The notes under the pieces were generated by a model. That model was not told the DNA's origin. It ran no database searches and worked only from the letters and a program-made list of their open reading frames with translations. Source: Heliocidaris tuberculata (Eukaryota; Echinodermata; Echinoidea; Camarodonta; Echinometridae). Taken from it: a DNA stretch of 64,000 nt. Positions 19,749 through 30,386 of this stretch are shown here, piece by piece. The translations under genes were made by a program, and so were the position numbers. Positions within the stretch are counted from its first letter, which is position 1, and each line of letters opens with the position of its first letter. The stretch lies in contig CM046850.1 in assembly GCA_025618425.1 (NCBI GenBank), forward strand, positions 10,812,768 through 10,876,767, given 5' to 3'.

Positions 19749-20693
19749 CAGAGACGTCGCTAGAAAATTTTGAATGGGGAGGGGATGACGCCAAAATTTT
19801 CCGACAAATTTTTAAGGTCTGACACTCAAATTTGCCTACAAAAAATGCCGCACCCTAAGCTGTACCCACAGAGTTCAGTGGCTATACCCTAATCCCCCCC
19901 CCCCACACACACACATAGAGAGAGCTTGATCATACCGGCCAGGCGGCCACTATTCTAATCTAAATACAGTAGTTACATAATTATCCTGGCTGCCCAAATA
20001 TTTGAATATTCTGGCACCTCGCTACCTGAATATGAAGTGTTGCATTGTTGCCCGAATATCGGAACTTAAAAAATCATCAGGGGGGGGGGGCGCAGCCCAT
20101 TATCGAAGGGGGTGCCTTTTGTCCGAATATTAACTTTCCACTATTTTTTTTTTGGGGGGGGGGTAGCAGAAACAAATTTCCCAGATATATTTGTGGCGAG
20201 TGTGGAACCGAAAATTTAAGCAGTGGAAAGGAGAAATAATGGCCAACTTTAAATTCTAACTAGGCATATGATATTGGGAATACACCAAAGGCCTTCCCAA
20301 GGTTCTCGAGGGAAGAGGGGAGAGGGGGTTAGGACCAACAACAACCAAAATGATAGCAGATGCAAATCATCTAGAATTGTCAGGAAAAAGAAAACGGTAT
20401 ATATTTTCGCCGACAGCGCTTTGAACTGGAAGTAAGTTTATGGGGGAACCGCTGGCCCCCTAGATCTGTAGGGTCCATCGAGGGATGGGAAAGGGGGGAG
20501 GGAAATAAAACGGACCCCGCAAAAAGTAATAATATTTATATGAAAATTGTATCCCGGAATAAGATTCATAATGTATTTTTTCTCAGTCACACGAGAAAAC
20601 ATTCCATTGCGCGCCCAAAATGAATGGTAAATGAATCGTAAGCTAATTTCAAAATAATGCCGACTTTAAAAATATGACGATAAGAGTTATCGG

Positions 20694-21475
20694 CAGCGGC
20701 GTCGATGGGGGGGGGGGGGGGGCTTGAGGGATCACACTCCCACTCAAAATTGCTGTCGGCAAATGCGCCACCTCTGTCGGCAAAAAAAGGAGGGAGAAAA
20801 TGGGGAGAGGGAAGAGGAAAGAGAAAAGAAAAAGGACAAAAGAGAAAGGAAAAGGGAAAGGGGGAGAAAAGGAAAAGGAAAGGAATTGAGACAAAAAAAA
20901 AACTAAAAAGGCGCTACGAGTCGTTACCTTTCAATCACAATTTGCTAAAACGTCAAAGTTTTTGCGCTTCGCGCGGGGAGGGGGAAATAACTCCCCCTTC
21001 CCTGCACCCACACCTATTACATACAGTAAAATATTGCGTCCAAATTATTGAAAAGCAGTCCGGGCGTCGAACTAACTTTCCGCCTAAAAAAAGGTGCTAC
21101 GAGCCATTATCTTTCTCTCAAATTTGCTATAAAACGTCAGAGCTTTCGCGCTTTAGGCGGGAGGGGGGGGGGGGGCGAACTCCCTCCGCCCTGCACCCAC
21201 CTCTGTTACATACAGTGCAGTATTGCGTCCAAATAACTGAAAAGCAGTCCGGGCGTCGAACTAACTTTCCGCCTAAAAAAAAGTTGCTGCGAGCCGTTAT
21301 CTTTCTCTCAACCCCCCCCCCCCTCCCTTCACGCTTTGCGTGCTAATCACCAATTTCGCACGCTTCGCGTTCTCGATCACAACCCAACCCCCCTAAAATG
21401 AAATCCTGGCTACGCGGTTGGATCCTTCACGTCTGCCCCCCCCCCCATTGAAAAAATCCTGGCTACGCCATTGTT
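20694..21475. mobile_element. Mobile-element remnant with purine tract and 185-bp tandem repeat
   Basis: Contains the words GCGGCGTCGATGGGG and CCTGGCTACGC, a purine-rich GAAAAGG block (20785-20905), and the phrase GCTGTCGGCAAATGCG also seen at the right end of the complete element 38310-39311. Exact ends and a target duplication are not evident, so it is probably a damaged relative. Confidence 0.5.
20911..21313. repeat. Tandem repeat, units of about 185 bp, 2.2 copies
   Basis: Units start at 20911, about 21094 and about 21284. Each unit has GCTACGAGCC, a CGCTTCGCGC-like word, a poly-G stretch, CCCTGCACCCAC and GTCCGGGCGTCGAACTAAC. Confidence 0.82.
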
Positions 21476-22141
21476 GAAATACCACACCATGCTCTACTCA
21501 TATGGCTCAATAAGTTTCACTTCTTTAATACACTACCCCCGAAAATCAACACATGTGATGTAAAAAATAGCTCCAATACCATTATGACTATGATGATGAT
21601 GATGATGATAATAATAATAAATAATAATAACAACAACATCAAAACCATAATGCTAATGCTAATCATAATCTTAATCATAATAATCACGATAACAACAATG
21701 ACAATACTGATAAATAAATATCATGTCTATATTGACATTTGATGGGTAGCCTCATCAGTATTTATACTGATGAGGCTTGGGGGCAAATCAGTAACTAACC
21801 CAGCATTGAAAGCTACATGATTAATACTTTTTTTTGATAGGGTCCTGCCATTACATCAGTTAGGGTTTGATATATTTCAAGATAATGTATCATACACTGA
21901 AGCCCGTAGTCTGTTCATTGAAAGGCTACTTTGAACAGTGAATGGCTTGTCTTAAATTTTGCATAGAGCTATAGTTCTTCGGAGAAATAATAATGGGGAT
22001 CGGACCTATTGTGTTGAGTTGAATGCGTGGGACGGAAGAATAATGGGAGGGGCGGCTTTATACGTGCGTTCGATCCGCGCCAGCGTTTGTTGTTATGATG
22101 AAAAGACAGGAAGTCTATTGACTATTGATATAAAGAAGAAT

Positions 22142-22178
<37 letters not shown>

Positions 22179-22451
22179 AACTGCAAATCCCCTGTTAAAC
22201 TTCAATTGTCCTCAATGACAAAGTAAAGTGTTACTTAGGCATAGGCGGCTATTACAGGTCTCAGGCCGACAGCAAGGACAAATGTTAGTATTGATTTGAT
22301 TTGGGTTGATGAGTTAATGATATCATAATAAGATATTCTAAAAGTAAAAATCCCCTCATTGTACTATATACTTGTCTCTTCGCTACAATAGTTATTTGCT
22401 GCATATCTAGAAAATGATCATGGGGAACAATTTAATATCATTACATATAAA

Positions 22452-22456
22452 GGGGT
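22452..22456. other. Gypsy target-site duplication, left copy
   Basis: GGGGT before the left LTR, repeated at 29465-29469. Confidence 0.9.
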
Positions 22457-22657
22457 TGTTATGTTTTGTAGTGCGTGGGTATGTGCAAAAGACAATAAAT
22501 AAAGACACTTCAGACAGGATTAACTCTGAACGTCTGTTTCCATGTTCATGCCATTTCAACCGCGCAACTGCGCATGCGTACAATCATCAAGTCATCACAT
22601 AATATCCGTATACATGTATGGTCACTGTGACATCCTAATATATCTGTATATATAACA
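22457..22657 (-). repeat. Gypsy 3' LTR, 201 bp
   Basis: TGTTATG...ATAACA on the + strand; one g/a difference from the partner at 29264-29464, in the word CAACCGC[G/A]CAACTG. Confidence 0.94.
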
Positions 22658-22671
22658 CTCCTCCCCCCTTA
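22658..22671 (-). promoter_or_regulatory. Gypsy polypurine tract
   Basis: Element strand AAGGGGGGAGGAG directly abuts the 3' LTR. Confidence 0.85.
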
Positions 22672-23342
22672 AATTTGGAGCAGACTGACAATTTTAGTGA
22701 CTGGTATCATTTAAAAAAATTATCCTTTATCACTGATCAAAATTACTGCACAACTGAGTTTTTTTTACTCGAGGAATGTACCTCATAACATCAAATCAAA
22801 TACTGGCATTTCAGTTTAGTTTAAAACTGGCTTGACCAAAACAACTCAGCATGCGGCTTCCAATCACCTAAGGAATATTCACATTTTTAACTTTAAACTT
22901 GCTTTGTCTTCCAGAATTATACACATGGCAGTATACAAAGATAACTTCAAAACCCTTTATCACCATGACAAAAATGTCAACTTATGTTACATCACCTGTC
23001 AGTTGTTACAATGCATATGCATTTCAATACTGGCAAAGTTACACTTTATCTTTGCTAACAATTACTTCAACAAAATAATCTTACAAAACTGGCAATTTGA
23101 AGTAATAACTGAATTTACAGGTTACAACTCTGTTTGATCCTACTATATAGTGACTCATAAAATTTGACTCTTCACTGTAACTGATAACCTGCAAATATAC
23201 CACTTATTCATACGTGTATATCTAAATCTTTCTATATTATAATACCATTAAAGCATACAGTAACCATGGTAATGGTTATTTCTAGCAAAACTGGATTATG
23301 CATGTTTCCTGTTTCTTTTTTTTTTTTTTTTTTATTTTGTTT
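22672..23342 (-). other. Gypsy 3' untranslated region
   Basis: About 670 bp between the integrase stop and the polypurine tract. AT-rich with a poly-T run near 23315; no envelope-like frame on the element strand. Confidence 0.6.
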
Positions 23343-24149
23343 TTACCTATACACAACAAAATCACGGAACTTTGAGGGTGTCTTAGTTTGTCTGCTTGAC
23401 ACTCTCCTTCCCAACATCAAATTATCAGTGTTTGATGAGTCTAGGACATCTTCAGAATTATTGAAAGGCTCTGTATGTACTGGTGTAGGTACTGATTCAG
23501 TATCTAGACTAGGGTGTTCAGGAACATTTCTTGATTTCCCCTCTGTTGGAATGGGTTGTTGTACTTCAGGTTGCTCAACCTCTATGGGTGGACTAGGTGG
23601 TTGACGAGTCACTTCTTGAGTGGTATGTTCATCTACTTCCCTTGCTGAAGTATAACGTCTCATATGGTCTACATGACGACGGACTTGTCTTCCATCTAGC
23701 AATTCTATGATATACATAGTCTCGTTTATTGCTTCAACAACCTTCCCACGAAGCCATGTTGTACCTGCGTAAAAGTTCTTTACAAGTACTCTGTCCTTGA
23801 TGCTGAATTCTCTGGCTTTGGACTTCCTGTCGGCTTCTTGCTTCATGGCGGACTGCTTTCTCCTGACTGATCGATTCAGGTTGGGGCGCACTCGATCAAG
23901 TTTGCTTCGGATTTTCCTTTTGTAAAGGAGTTCACTTGGTGATTTCCCTGTTGTAGCATCAATGACGACTAGAACATCTAGGCGAGTTTTAGACTTTACT
24001 TCTTCTGCTTCTACTGGCCTGGAATCAATGTCCATAATGAGATTCACCGTAGCAGACATGCTGTCCAACTCGTCAAGATCCTCATTTGGCCATTTGGATT
24101 GATCAACTTGTACTGGCAGGCGAGATAAGGCATCTGCATTCTGATGCTT
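23343..24149 (-). pseudogene. Gypsy RNase H end plus core-deleted integrase
   Basis: On the element strand 24149-24115 reads HQNADALSRLP, the conserved end of gypsy RNase H. It then runs through a linker (SMSATVNLIMDIDSRP) to DVLVVIDA, which is joined directly to TTGKSPSELLYKRK. Comparison with the inverted copy shows that about 108 codons of the integrase catalytic core, from HSKW to YRLAPQA, are missing. The C-terminal region with RRHVDHMRRY and the tail to the stop at 23343 are intact. The first catalytic Asp is kept; the second Asp and the Glu are lost, so it cannot integrate DNA. Confidence 0.88.
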
Positions 24150-25187
24150 GCTTCAGAATTTATCGAAGGCCAAGATGTTCTAGTCGTCATTGATGCCCAC
24201 AGCAAATGGATAGAAGCAGTACGAGTTGGAAAACCTACCGCCGCATCAACTATCACAGCCATGAGACGCCTGTTTGCCACACATGGTATACCAGATACCA
24301 TAGTAAGTGATAATGGTACTCAATTCATCTCAGAAGAGTTCCAGACATTCCTCAGCAACAACGGAGTTGAGAATGTGCAGACTGCACCAAAACATCCATC
24401 AAGTAATGGATTAGCCGAGAGAGCTGTACAAACAGTCAAGCATGGTGTCAAGAAAACAAGAGGAAACAACTTGAAGATGAGAATCCAGAGATTTCTGCTA
24501 CACTACCGATTAGCACCTCAAGCTACAACAGGGAAATCACCAAGTGAACTCCTTTACAAAAGGAAAATCCGAAGCAAACTTGATCGAGTGCGCCCCAACC
24601 TGAATCGATCAGTCAGGAGAAAGCAGTCCGCCATGAAGCAAGAAGCCGACAGGAAGTCCAAAGCCAGAGAATTCAGCATCAAGGACAGAGTACTTGTAAA
24701 GAACTTTTACGCAGGTACAACATGGCTTCGTGGGAAGGTTGTTGAAGCAATAAACGAGACTATGTATATCATAGAATTGCTAGATGGAAGACAAGTCCGT
24801 CGTCATGTAGACCATATGAGACGTTATACTTCAGCAAGGGAAGTAGATGAACATACCACTCAAGAAGTGACTCGTCAACCACCTAGTCCACCCATAGAGG
24901 TTGAGCAACCTGAAGTACAACAACCCATTCCAACAGAGGGGAAATCAAGAAATGTTCCTGAACACCCTAGTCTAGATACTGAATCAGTACCTACACCAGT
25001 ACATACAGAGCCTTTCAATAATTCTGAAGATGTCCTAGACTCATCAAACACTGATAATTTGATGAGTCTAGGACATCTTCAGAATTATTGAAAGGCTCTG
25101 TATGTACTGGTGTAGGTACTGATTCAGTATCTAGACTAGGGTGTTCAGGAACATTTCTTGATTTCCCCTCTGTTGGAATGGGTTGTT
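23415..25187. repeat. Nested inverted duplications inside gypsy
   Basis: Arm 23415-23957 (543 bp) is the inverse of 24522-25064 (543 bp). Arm 24919-25048 (130 bp) is the inverse of 25058-25187, leaving a 9-base loop CACTGATAA. A third 23-bp match pairs 23956-23978 with 24174-24196. At the normal copy of the loop (23415-23437) a natural hairpin CATCAAA/TTTGATG already encloses the same 9 bases. Confidence 0.92.
24148..25091 (+). pseudogene. Inverted copy of gypsy integrase
   Basis: The sense strand is opposite to the rest of the element. From 24148 it reads FIEGQDVLVVIDAHSKWIEA, then SDNGTQF (second Asp) and PSSNGLAERAVQT (the Glu), RRHVDHMRRY and the tail up to SSNTDN, and then runs into its own reverse complement. 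The catalytic triad D, D35E is complete here, but the HHCC zinc-binding region is missing and the piece has no start or upstream partner. The 24522-25064 segment is the inverted duplicate of 23415-23957. Confidence 0.88.
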
Positions 25188-27588
25188 CCTGGCCATCTGC
25201 GTTCAAGTGGCTGATAACGGCACCTAATCCATACGGACTAGCGTCGGTTTGCAGCAAGAGTGTTTTTTTCACATCATAGTGTGTGAGCACTTGTCCATCT
25301 GTAGGGAGTTGTTTGGACTTCTTGAATGCCTTCTCTTGCTTGGGACCCCATTTGAACTTTGAGTCAGCAGCATCCGGACCTGGTTTCTTCTTTCCCTTGG
25401 CATTGGTAGAAGCGTACTCTTCCTTCAGTAGTTCTGTAAGTGGGGCTATCTCTGTACTGAGATTTGGCAGGAATCTCCTGTAGTATCCTAGGAGTCCAAG
25501 GTAGGCCTTCAATTGGGACTGGTTTACTGGTCTGGGTGCTTTCAGGATGTCTTCAATCTTCTGAGGGAGTGGGCGGATCCCTTGCTGGTCTAACTTGTGA
25601 CCCAAGAATTCGACTGAATTCATCATGAACTGGCATTTCTCTTTCTTCAAGTGAAGACCACTCTTCTCAAGGCAATCTAGCACTGCTTCCAAGTTTGCTA
25701 GATGTTCTTCATCATTTCTTCCACTTACGATGATGTCATCTAAATATGGTCTACACATTGGAATGTCTGCTAAGAGCGTTTCCATAGCTCTTTGAAATAA
25801 GGCGGGCGCACTGGCTATGCCAAAAGGCAATCTGGCATATTGAAACAATCCTCTATGGGTGTTGATGGTCGTGAACTGTCTGGCTTCAGTCTCTAGCTCA
25901 ACCTGGTGGTATGCATGCGACAAATCAAGTTTACTGAATTTCTGACCACCTTCAAGATCTTGCAGCATATCTTCCAGTGATGGTAGCGGATACTGTTCAA
26001 CACGGAGGACTTTGTTGGCTGTGAGTTTATAGTTCCCACATATTCTTACTTTTCCATCCGGCTTCTTCACGACTACAATTGGGCAGGCGTAATCGGCGAA
26101 TTTGACTGGTTCTATCACACCTTGTTCAATGAGATCATCTAGGGCTTGGTCAACTTTGTTTCTCATGGCGTAAGGCACTGGCGCTGCCTTGTAGAAACAA
26201 GCTTCCTCTCCACCTTCCTGTGGATGAACCTTGGCTTTGTATCCTTGTAGCTTTCCAAGCTTAGAGCAATCGAATATCTCTTTGTGTCTGTCGAGAGTAT
26301 CCTGCAGGCTGCTCTGTACCTTGTGGACAGTTCTACTATTCTGGATTGGGGCTTGACTATGCATCTCTAAACAAGATCGCAATACTTCAGGGGCTTCCTG
26401 TATCCAATCTCTACCTAAGAGGTTTACCCCCTTCTCCACTACAATGAGTGAAAGTCTCTTGGCTGGCTGCCTACTGTCAAACTCAACATCCACCTTGGCT
26501 TCTCCAACAACCGGTACTCTACTTTCAGTATACGTTCTCAGGGACAGTTTTGAACGATTCAGTTCTTCTGGACTTCCAACGTTCTGGTACACTGCGTTAG
26601 AAATCATTGTCCATGGGCTACCAGTATCAATTTCCATTTCTGTCTGGTGTCCATTAAGCTTTACTTTGGTTTGGTAAGGCTCCAGATACCTCATCTTGTT
26701 GACTGTGGCATCTGTGATATGATCCAATTGTGGTTGATCTGATTCATCTTGTGAATCACTGCCTACTTCCTCACTGTTCATGTGATGAGAAGCTTTTGCT
26801 TTCTTGTACTTCTGTACATTTTCACACTGGCTCTTTGTATGTCCTATTTGGGAGCATTTAAAACACTTTTCCTCTTTGAAGCGGCATGATGACGGAGCAT
26901 GCTGACCTCCACACCTCCAACATCTCTTGGGCTTTGTGGGGTTTCCACCTGGGCTGCTTCTTTGCTTCGATCTACTCTGTATGTTCCCCTTCACAGGCTT
27001 GGGCTTGCGTAGACTACTGTACTGGATCTTCCCGACCACGGACTCTGGCATTTTACTTAACACCTTCAGTTTTTCCACGTCTTCGTTTGCAACTTCCATG
27101 GCTGTGGCTGTTTGAAGCGCATTTTTCAAGGTCAACGATGGGTCGCTCAAGAGTTTTCGCTGAATGGCAACATCTTTGCATCCTACCACTAAACGGTCTC
27201 TGATCATGTTGTCCAACTCTTGAAAATTACATCCTTCACTAAGTTGACGCAAGTTGGCTACAAACTGTGGAATTGATTCGCCTGGTTTTTGAACACAAGT
27301 ATAGAAACGATATCTCTGAACTATTTCAGTTGGCTTTGGTGAAAAGTGCTTTTTCAGAGCTTCTTTACACACTTCATATGTTTGCTCTGTGGGCTTATTT
27401 GGCTGCAAGAGAGCTCTGAGTGTATGATAGTTTTTGCTACCTAAATTCGTCAGAAATATTGCTCTCTTTTTATCTACATCAGACACACTATTGGCTGCAA
27501 ACCAAGCTTCTAAAAGCTCAATCCATTCATCAAAATTGTAACCTTCCTCCAACTGAGGCACATTACCAATGTGTTGCTGGTTTGCCAT
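25015..27588 (-). CDS. Gypsy Gag-protease-RT, fused to a misplaced tail
   Basis: 857 codons from ATG 27588 (MANQQHIGNVPQLEEGYNFD). Gag lies in residues 1-220. Two CCHC knuckles follow at about 223-255 (CWRCGGQH, CFKCSQIGH). The protease has EIDTGSPW at about 319-326. The reverse transcriptase includes FSKLDLSHAYHQVEL at 551 and catalytic YLDD at 615-618. The RNase H start TDASPYGLGAV is at about 781. Gag and Pol share one frame with no frameshift. After residue 801 (NADGQE) it jumps in frame into the integrase C-terminal tail QPIPTEGKSRN and ends at an aberrant stop, so RNase H is truncated. Native sequence is 25188-27588. Likely Ty3/gypsy of the Mag/SURL-like type; the sub-clade is inference. 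Confidence 0.92.
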   Translation of the reverse strand: MANQQHIGNVPQLEEGYNFDEWIELLEAWFAANSVSDVDKKRAIFLTNLGSKNYHTLRALLQPNKPTEQTYEVCKEALKKHFSPKPTEIVQRYRFYTCVQKPGESIPQFVANLRQLSEGCNFQELDNMIRDRLVVGCKDVAIQRKLLSDPSLTLKNALQTATAMEVANEDVEKLKVLSKMPESVVGKIQYSSLRKPKPVKGNIQSRSKQRSSPGGNPTKPKRCWRCGGQHAPSSCRFKEEKCFKCSQIGHTKSQCENVQKYKKAKASHHMNSEEVGSDSQDESDQPQLDHITDATVNKMRYLEPYQTKVKLNGHQTEMEIDTGSPWTMISNAVYQNVGSPEELNRSKLSLRTYTESRVPVVGEAKVDVEFDSRQPAKRLSLIVVEKGVNLLGRDWIQEAPEVLRSCLEMHSQAPIQNSRTVHKVQSSLQDTLDRHKEIFDCSKLGKLQGYKAKVHPQEGGEEACFYKAAPVPYAMRNKVDQALDDLIEQGVIEPVKFADYACPIVVVKKPDGKVRICGNYKLTANKVLRVEQYPLPSLEDMLQDLEGGQKFSKLDLSHAYHQVELETEARQFTTINTHRGLFQYARLPFGIASAPALFQRAMETLLADIPMCRPYLDDIIVSGRNDEEHLANLEAVLDCLEKSGLHLKKEKCQFMMNSVEFLGHKLDQQGIRPLPQKIEDILKAPRPVNQSQLKAYLGLLGYYRRFLPNLSTEIAPLTELLKEEYASTNAKGKKKPGPDAADSKFKWGPKQEKAFKKSKQLPTDGQVLTHYDVKKTLLLQTDASPYGLGAVISHLNADGQEQPIPTEGKSRNVPEHPSLDTESVPTPVHTEPFNNSEDVLDSSNYQCLMSLGHLQNY

Positions 27589-27885
27589 ACTTGTTTTGAA
27601 TTCGAACTTGTATTACAATACAAATAAATTCTCACTCTGTACCTTGCAGGGTACTAAAAGCTATTAATACTCCAAAGGCACAACCAATGCTCAATAACTT
27701 GATCTGGCTGATAAATTACATGTATAATTTACCTTAACTGGCATCAAAATGATTGATAAGACTGAATAGTCTGGCAATACTACCACGAGACCACTTACTT
27801 TAACATATTATGAGCTTATAGTACTCTGTGGCAATATGTGATACAACAATGCTTCACAATACACACTCATCCGTACTGATTTGGA

Positions 27886-27975
27886 CTAACTTTACTAAGA
27901 CCTGGGCTTGCTTTACTAAGACCTGGACTTGCTTTATTAAGATCTGGACTTGCTTTATTAAGACCTGGACTTAAT
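27886..27975 (-). repeat. 21-bp tandem repeat in gypsy leader
   Basis: Four imperfect copies of a unit such as CTTTATTAAGACCTGGACTTG. It lies upstream of gag in the long leader and is followed by further loosely repeated GGACTAGGACTTGG words to about 28320. Confidence 0.82.
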
Positions 27976-28506
27976 TTGAAGACTTTAAATCCGACTTCCT
28001 TCTGAGGACTGGTCCTGGGCTCCTGGCATTCAACTGCTAAACAATGGTAGACTCTACTGTCTAGTTTGAACTAGGACTAGGACTTGTGCTGGGCTGTGGT
28101 CCTACTTCACACAGACTTAGGCTAGGACTTTGATTTGGTCCTACTATGCTTGGACTTGGACTAACTTTGGTCCAATTATTTGGCCTTGGACTATAACTTG
28201 GTCCAATTATATCTGGCCTAGGACTAGACCTAAATCCTATAATAAAATCTAGACCTCTACTTTAGGTCCCAACACTTTTCTTTTACACTTAGACTGGGCC
28301 AATCTAGACCTGGACCTGTTAATGTTAATGTTTAACCATAGCATGGACTATACAACATGTAGACTACAAATGCATTTCTATACATAGTCTAACGACTTAA
28401 CAAGGATTAACAGTTCAAGTCTTTATCATTTTATGAAACTGAGTCCAACTTCATACATCAGGCGGTTCAACTTAAGTCTAAACAGTCTTGGACCATCTCA
28501 TTTTTC

Positions 28507-28848
28507 TCAAGGCTCAAACAAAGTCAATGTCACTGTTGACAATTGCCTTGGAACACTGGACTTGCAAACGGGCTTGCTTGCTACTCCTGGGCTAGGCTGG
28601 GCTGGCCTTGGCGATCTAGCGCTGGCACTTGCGAGGCTTGGCTGCTCGAGGGCTGGGGATGGGGCTAGGGCTGTGGCGGCTTCTGCTGCAGCTGGATCGG
28701 CGAGATCCGGAGACGCTTGCTGTGCGGTCTGTCTTGGCTTGGCTGGGCTGGATCCTGGTCCTATAGCTGGAACATCTGGCAGGATGCTATGCTGACCGGG
28801 TGGGCTGGGCTTTCCTTCCAAAAAGGCAAAAGGGCTTGATGTGTCCAA
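28507..28848 (-). CDS. Short Pro/Ala-rich leader frame of gypsy (hypothetical)
   Basis: 113 codons, ATG at 28848 (MDTSSPFAFLEGKPSPPGQH). Composition is strongly Ala/Pro/Ser. The local DNA is much richer in GC than the rest of the element, with repeated GGCTGGGCTGG-like words. It lies between the primer-binding site and gag. No domain is recognised. It may be a leader peptide or simply GC-rich noncoding leader; the reverse strand is also open for about 120 codons, which weakens the coding case. Confidence 0.25.
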   Translation of the reverse strand: MDTSSPFAFLEGKPSPPGQHSILPDVPAIGPGSSPAKPRQTAQQASPDLADPAAAEAATALAPSPALEQPSLASASARSPRPAQPSPGVASKPVCKSSVPRQLSTVTLTLFEP

Positions 28849-29242
28849 ATAAATGGGCTCTCACAACTGACAACTTCCGCAAAGCGTCCATAAACACTGT
28901 AGATCTAGATCAAACTGGTCTACATACATGGGCATGGCATGAACGGTTTCAAATATCTAACAAAGTTAGATCTATGTAGTGTGTATACTGCAAAGCGTCC
29001 ATTTACAATACACATCTACAAACACTTTCTACATGTTATGTACACTGCATAGCGTCCATAAACAGTACATTTTACATGTAGTGGCAGCTTACCCCTATAC
29101 ATACGGCTTGGCTACACAAGTCACACACAGTGGGCACTGCAATGCACGGCGTTGATTGGGGTCTGGCTTTCCCAAAAGTTTGCGAACTGTTTTTCGGCTA
29201 GTAAAACAGCGAATCCGTCCATAAAAATACACATTTGCACTG

Positions 29243-29260
29243 ATCCCATCCTCGTCGCCA
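29243..29260 (-). promoter_or_regulatory. Gypsy primer-binding site
   Basis: Element strand TGGCGACGAGGATGGGAT begins 3 bases after the 5' LTR, as expected for a tRNA 3' end primer starting at CCA. Which tRNA is not assigned. Confidence 0.75.
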
Positions 29261-29263
29261 AAT

Positions 29264-29464
29264 TGTTATGTTTTGTAGTGCGTGGGTATGTGCAAAAGAC
29301 AATAAATAAAGACACTTCAGACAGGATTAACTCTGAACGTCTGTTTCCATGTTCATGCCATTTCAACCGCACAACTGCGCATGCGTACAATCATCAAGTC
29401 ATCACATAATATCCGTATACATGTATGGTCACTGTGACATCCTAATATATCTGTATATATAACA
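29264..29464 (-). repeat. Gypsy 5' LTR, 201 bp
   Basis: Partner of 22457-22657 with TG...CA ends; contains TATATA words near 29450. Confidence 0.94.
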
Positions 29465-29469
29465 GGGGT
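29465..29469. other. Gypsy target-site duplication, right copy
   Basis: GGGGT, matching 22452-22456. Confidence 0.9.
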
Positions 29470-29748
29470 CTTTTTTTATCTTTAGTTCTAAATGTAGTTT
29501 TCAATTCGAAAATTCAAAAGACATACAAAACTGCATTTCTCATTATCCTATAAAAGTTAATTTCTCTCGTTTTCCTTGCCCTTAAATTATAAGTAGATTT
29601 TTCCATCATCATTCACGTCTTTAATTTCTGATATTGATTTCCACGTCTTATCCACATGCTATCATTTTAGAACATAACATATTTTTTTTAAAGATAAACA
29701 TGCGAACTGAGGAAAATAGAACAAGAATCAGAATATTTGGAGAAAACT

Positions 29749-29784
<36 letters not shown>

Positions 29785-30386
29785 AAGAGAGAGAGGGAGA
29801 GATTGAGAGAAGACGAAGGAAATCATTATATTGGGTTTAATGGCTGCCATTTCCATTAATAATGTGGTGTTGTGTTGTTTTTTTTTGTTTCCACCAGCGC
29901 CGTTCTAGTTCTTTTTTTGGGGGGGGGGGGGGAGCACGCTATGATCGTTGAAATGCAATAGACATATTCTAGTCATACAAGATAAGAAGAATTGGAGAAG
30001 GGGAGAGAAAGGAATAAGAGGAGCAATAAAACATAAAGAACAATAAACTGTTAGGCAAGCCAATGCCATCGGAAACTCACTCTATTTTTAGAATAATTAT
30101 ATATTCTATTTATTTTGTTGTTATTGTTCCAGTGGTACACACTAGCCTTTCATACACATATACTGACAGAAGAGGGCGTACTTCCGGAATCAGTGAATGG
30201 TACCAAGAGCTTCTTTCTTTGAATTTATCAAGAAGATTGGCTCGGATCCGGGAAGACTGCATTATAGGCTCCATGCGATCGTTATGTAGAAGGCTCGGAG
30301 CTCTCTGCAGTGTTCACGCACAATAAGAAAGCGTCCGTTCCGGATGCGTTCTTATGCACCACTACATTTCGCTAAACTACCTTATG
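29470..30386. other. Noncoding spacer before the right arm
   Basis: Begins with the remainder of segmental repeat copy 2 (to about 29572). A GT/GA microsatellite follows at about 29757-29820 and a poly-G run near 29920. One 87-codon frame (30063) has no recognisable domain. No gene is supported. Confidence 0.5.

Larger units (their letters stand above)
20150..22456. repeat. Segmental direct repeat, copy 2 (continues after gypsy)
   Basis: Counterpart of 18110-19748. It is expanded by mobile sequence at about 20694-21475 and by microsatellites (GAT/AAT triplets near 21590-21680, GA run at 22146-22175). It is split at 22456 by the gypsy insertion and resumes at 29465-29572. Confidence 0.78.
22457..29464 (-). 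mobile_element. Ty3/gypsy LTR retrotransposon with scrambled interior
   Basis: Minus-strand element of 7008 bp. The LTRs of 201 bp (29264-29464 as 5', 22457-22657 as 3') differ at one position seen. A 5-bp duplication GGGGT flanks the element, a primer-binding site follows the 5' LTR and a purine tract precedes the 3' LTR. Gag, protease and reverse transcriptase are intact (27588 downward). RNase H is truncated at about 25188. The integrase core and tail then appear inverted on the + strand (24148-25057), followed by a minus-strand RNase H end joined to an integrase lacking its core (24149-23343). Autonomous mobility is therefore excluded. The intact ends and single target duplication imply that it inserted already rearranged. 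Confidence 0.93.

Noticed and set aside
20705..21346. 213-codon Lys/Glu/Arg-rich frame
   Set aside because: Purine tract and a 185-bp tandem repeat inside a transposon remnant; the apparent protein repeats with the DNA repeat.
23343..25187. Two tandem gypsy elements instead of one rearranged element
   Set aside because: There is only one pair of LTRs and one target duplication, and the pieces share exact inverted breakpoints.
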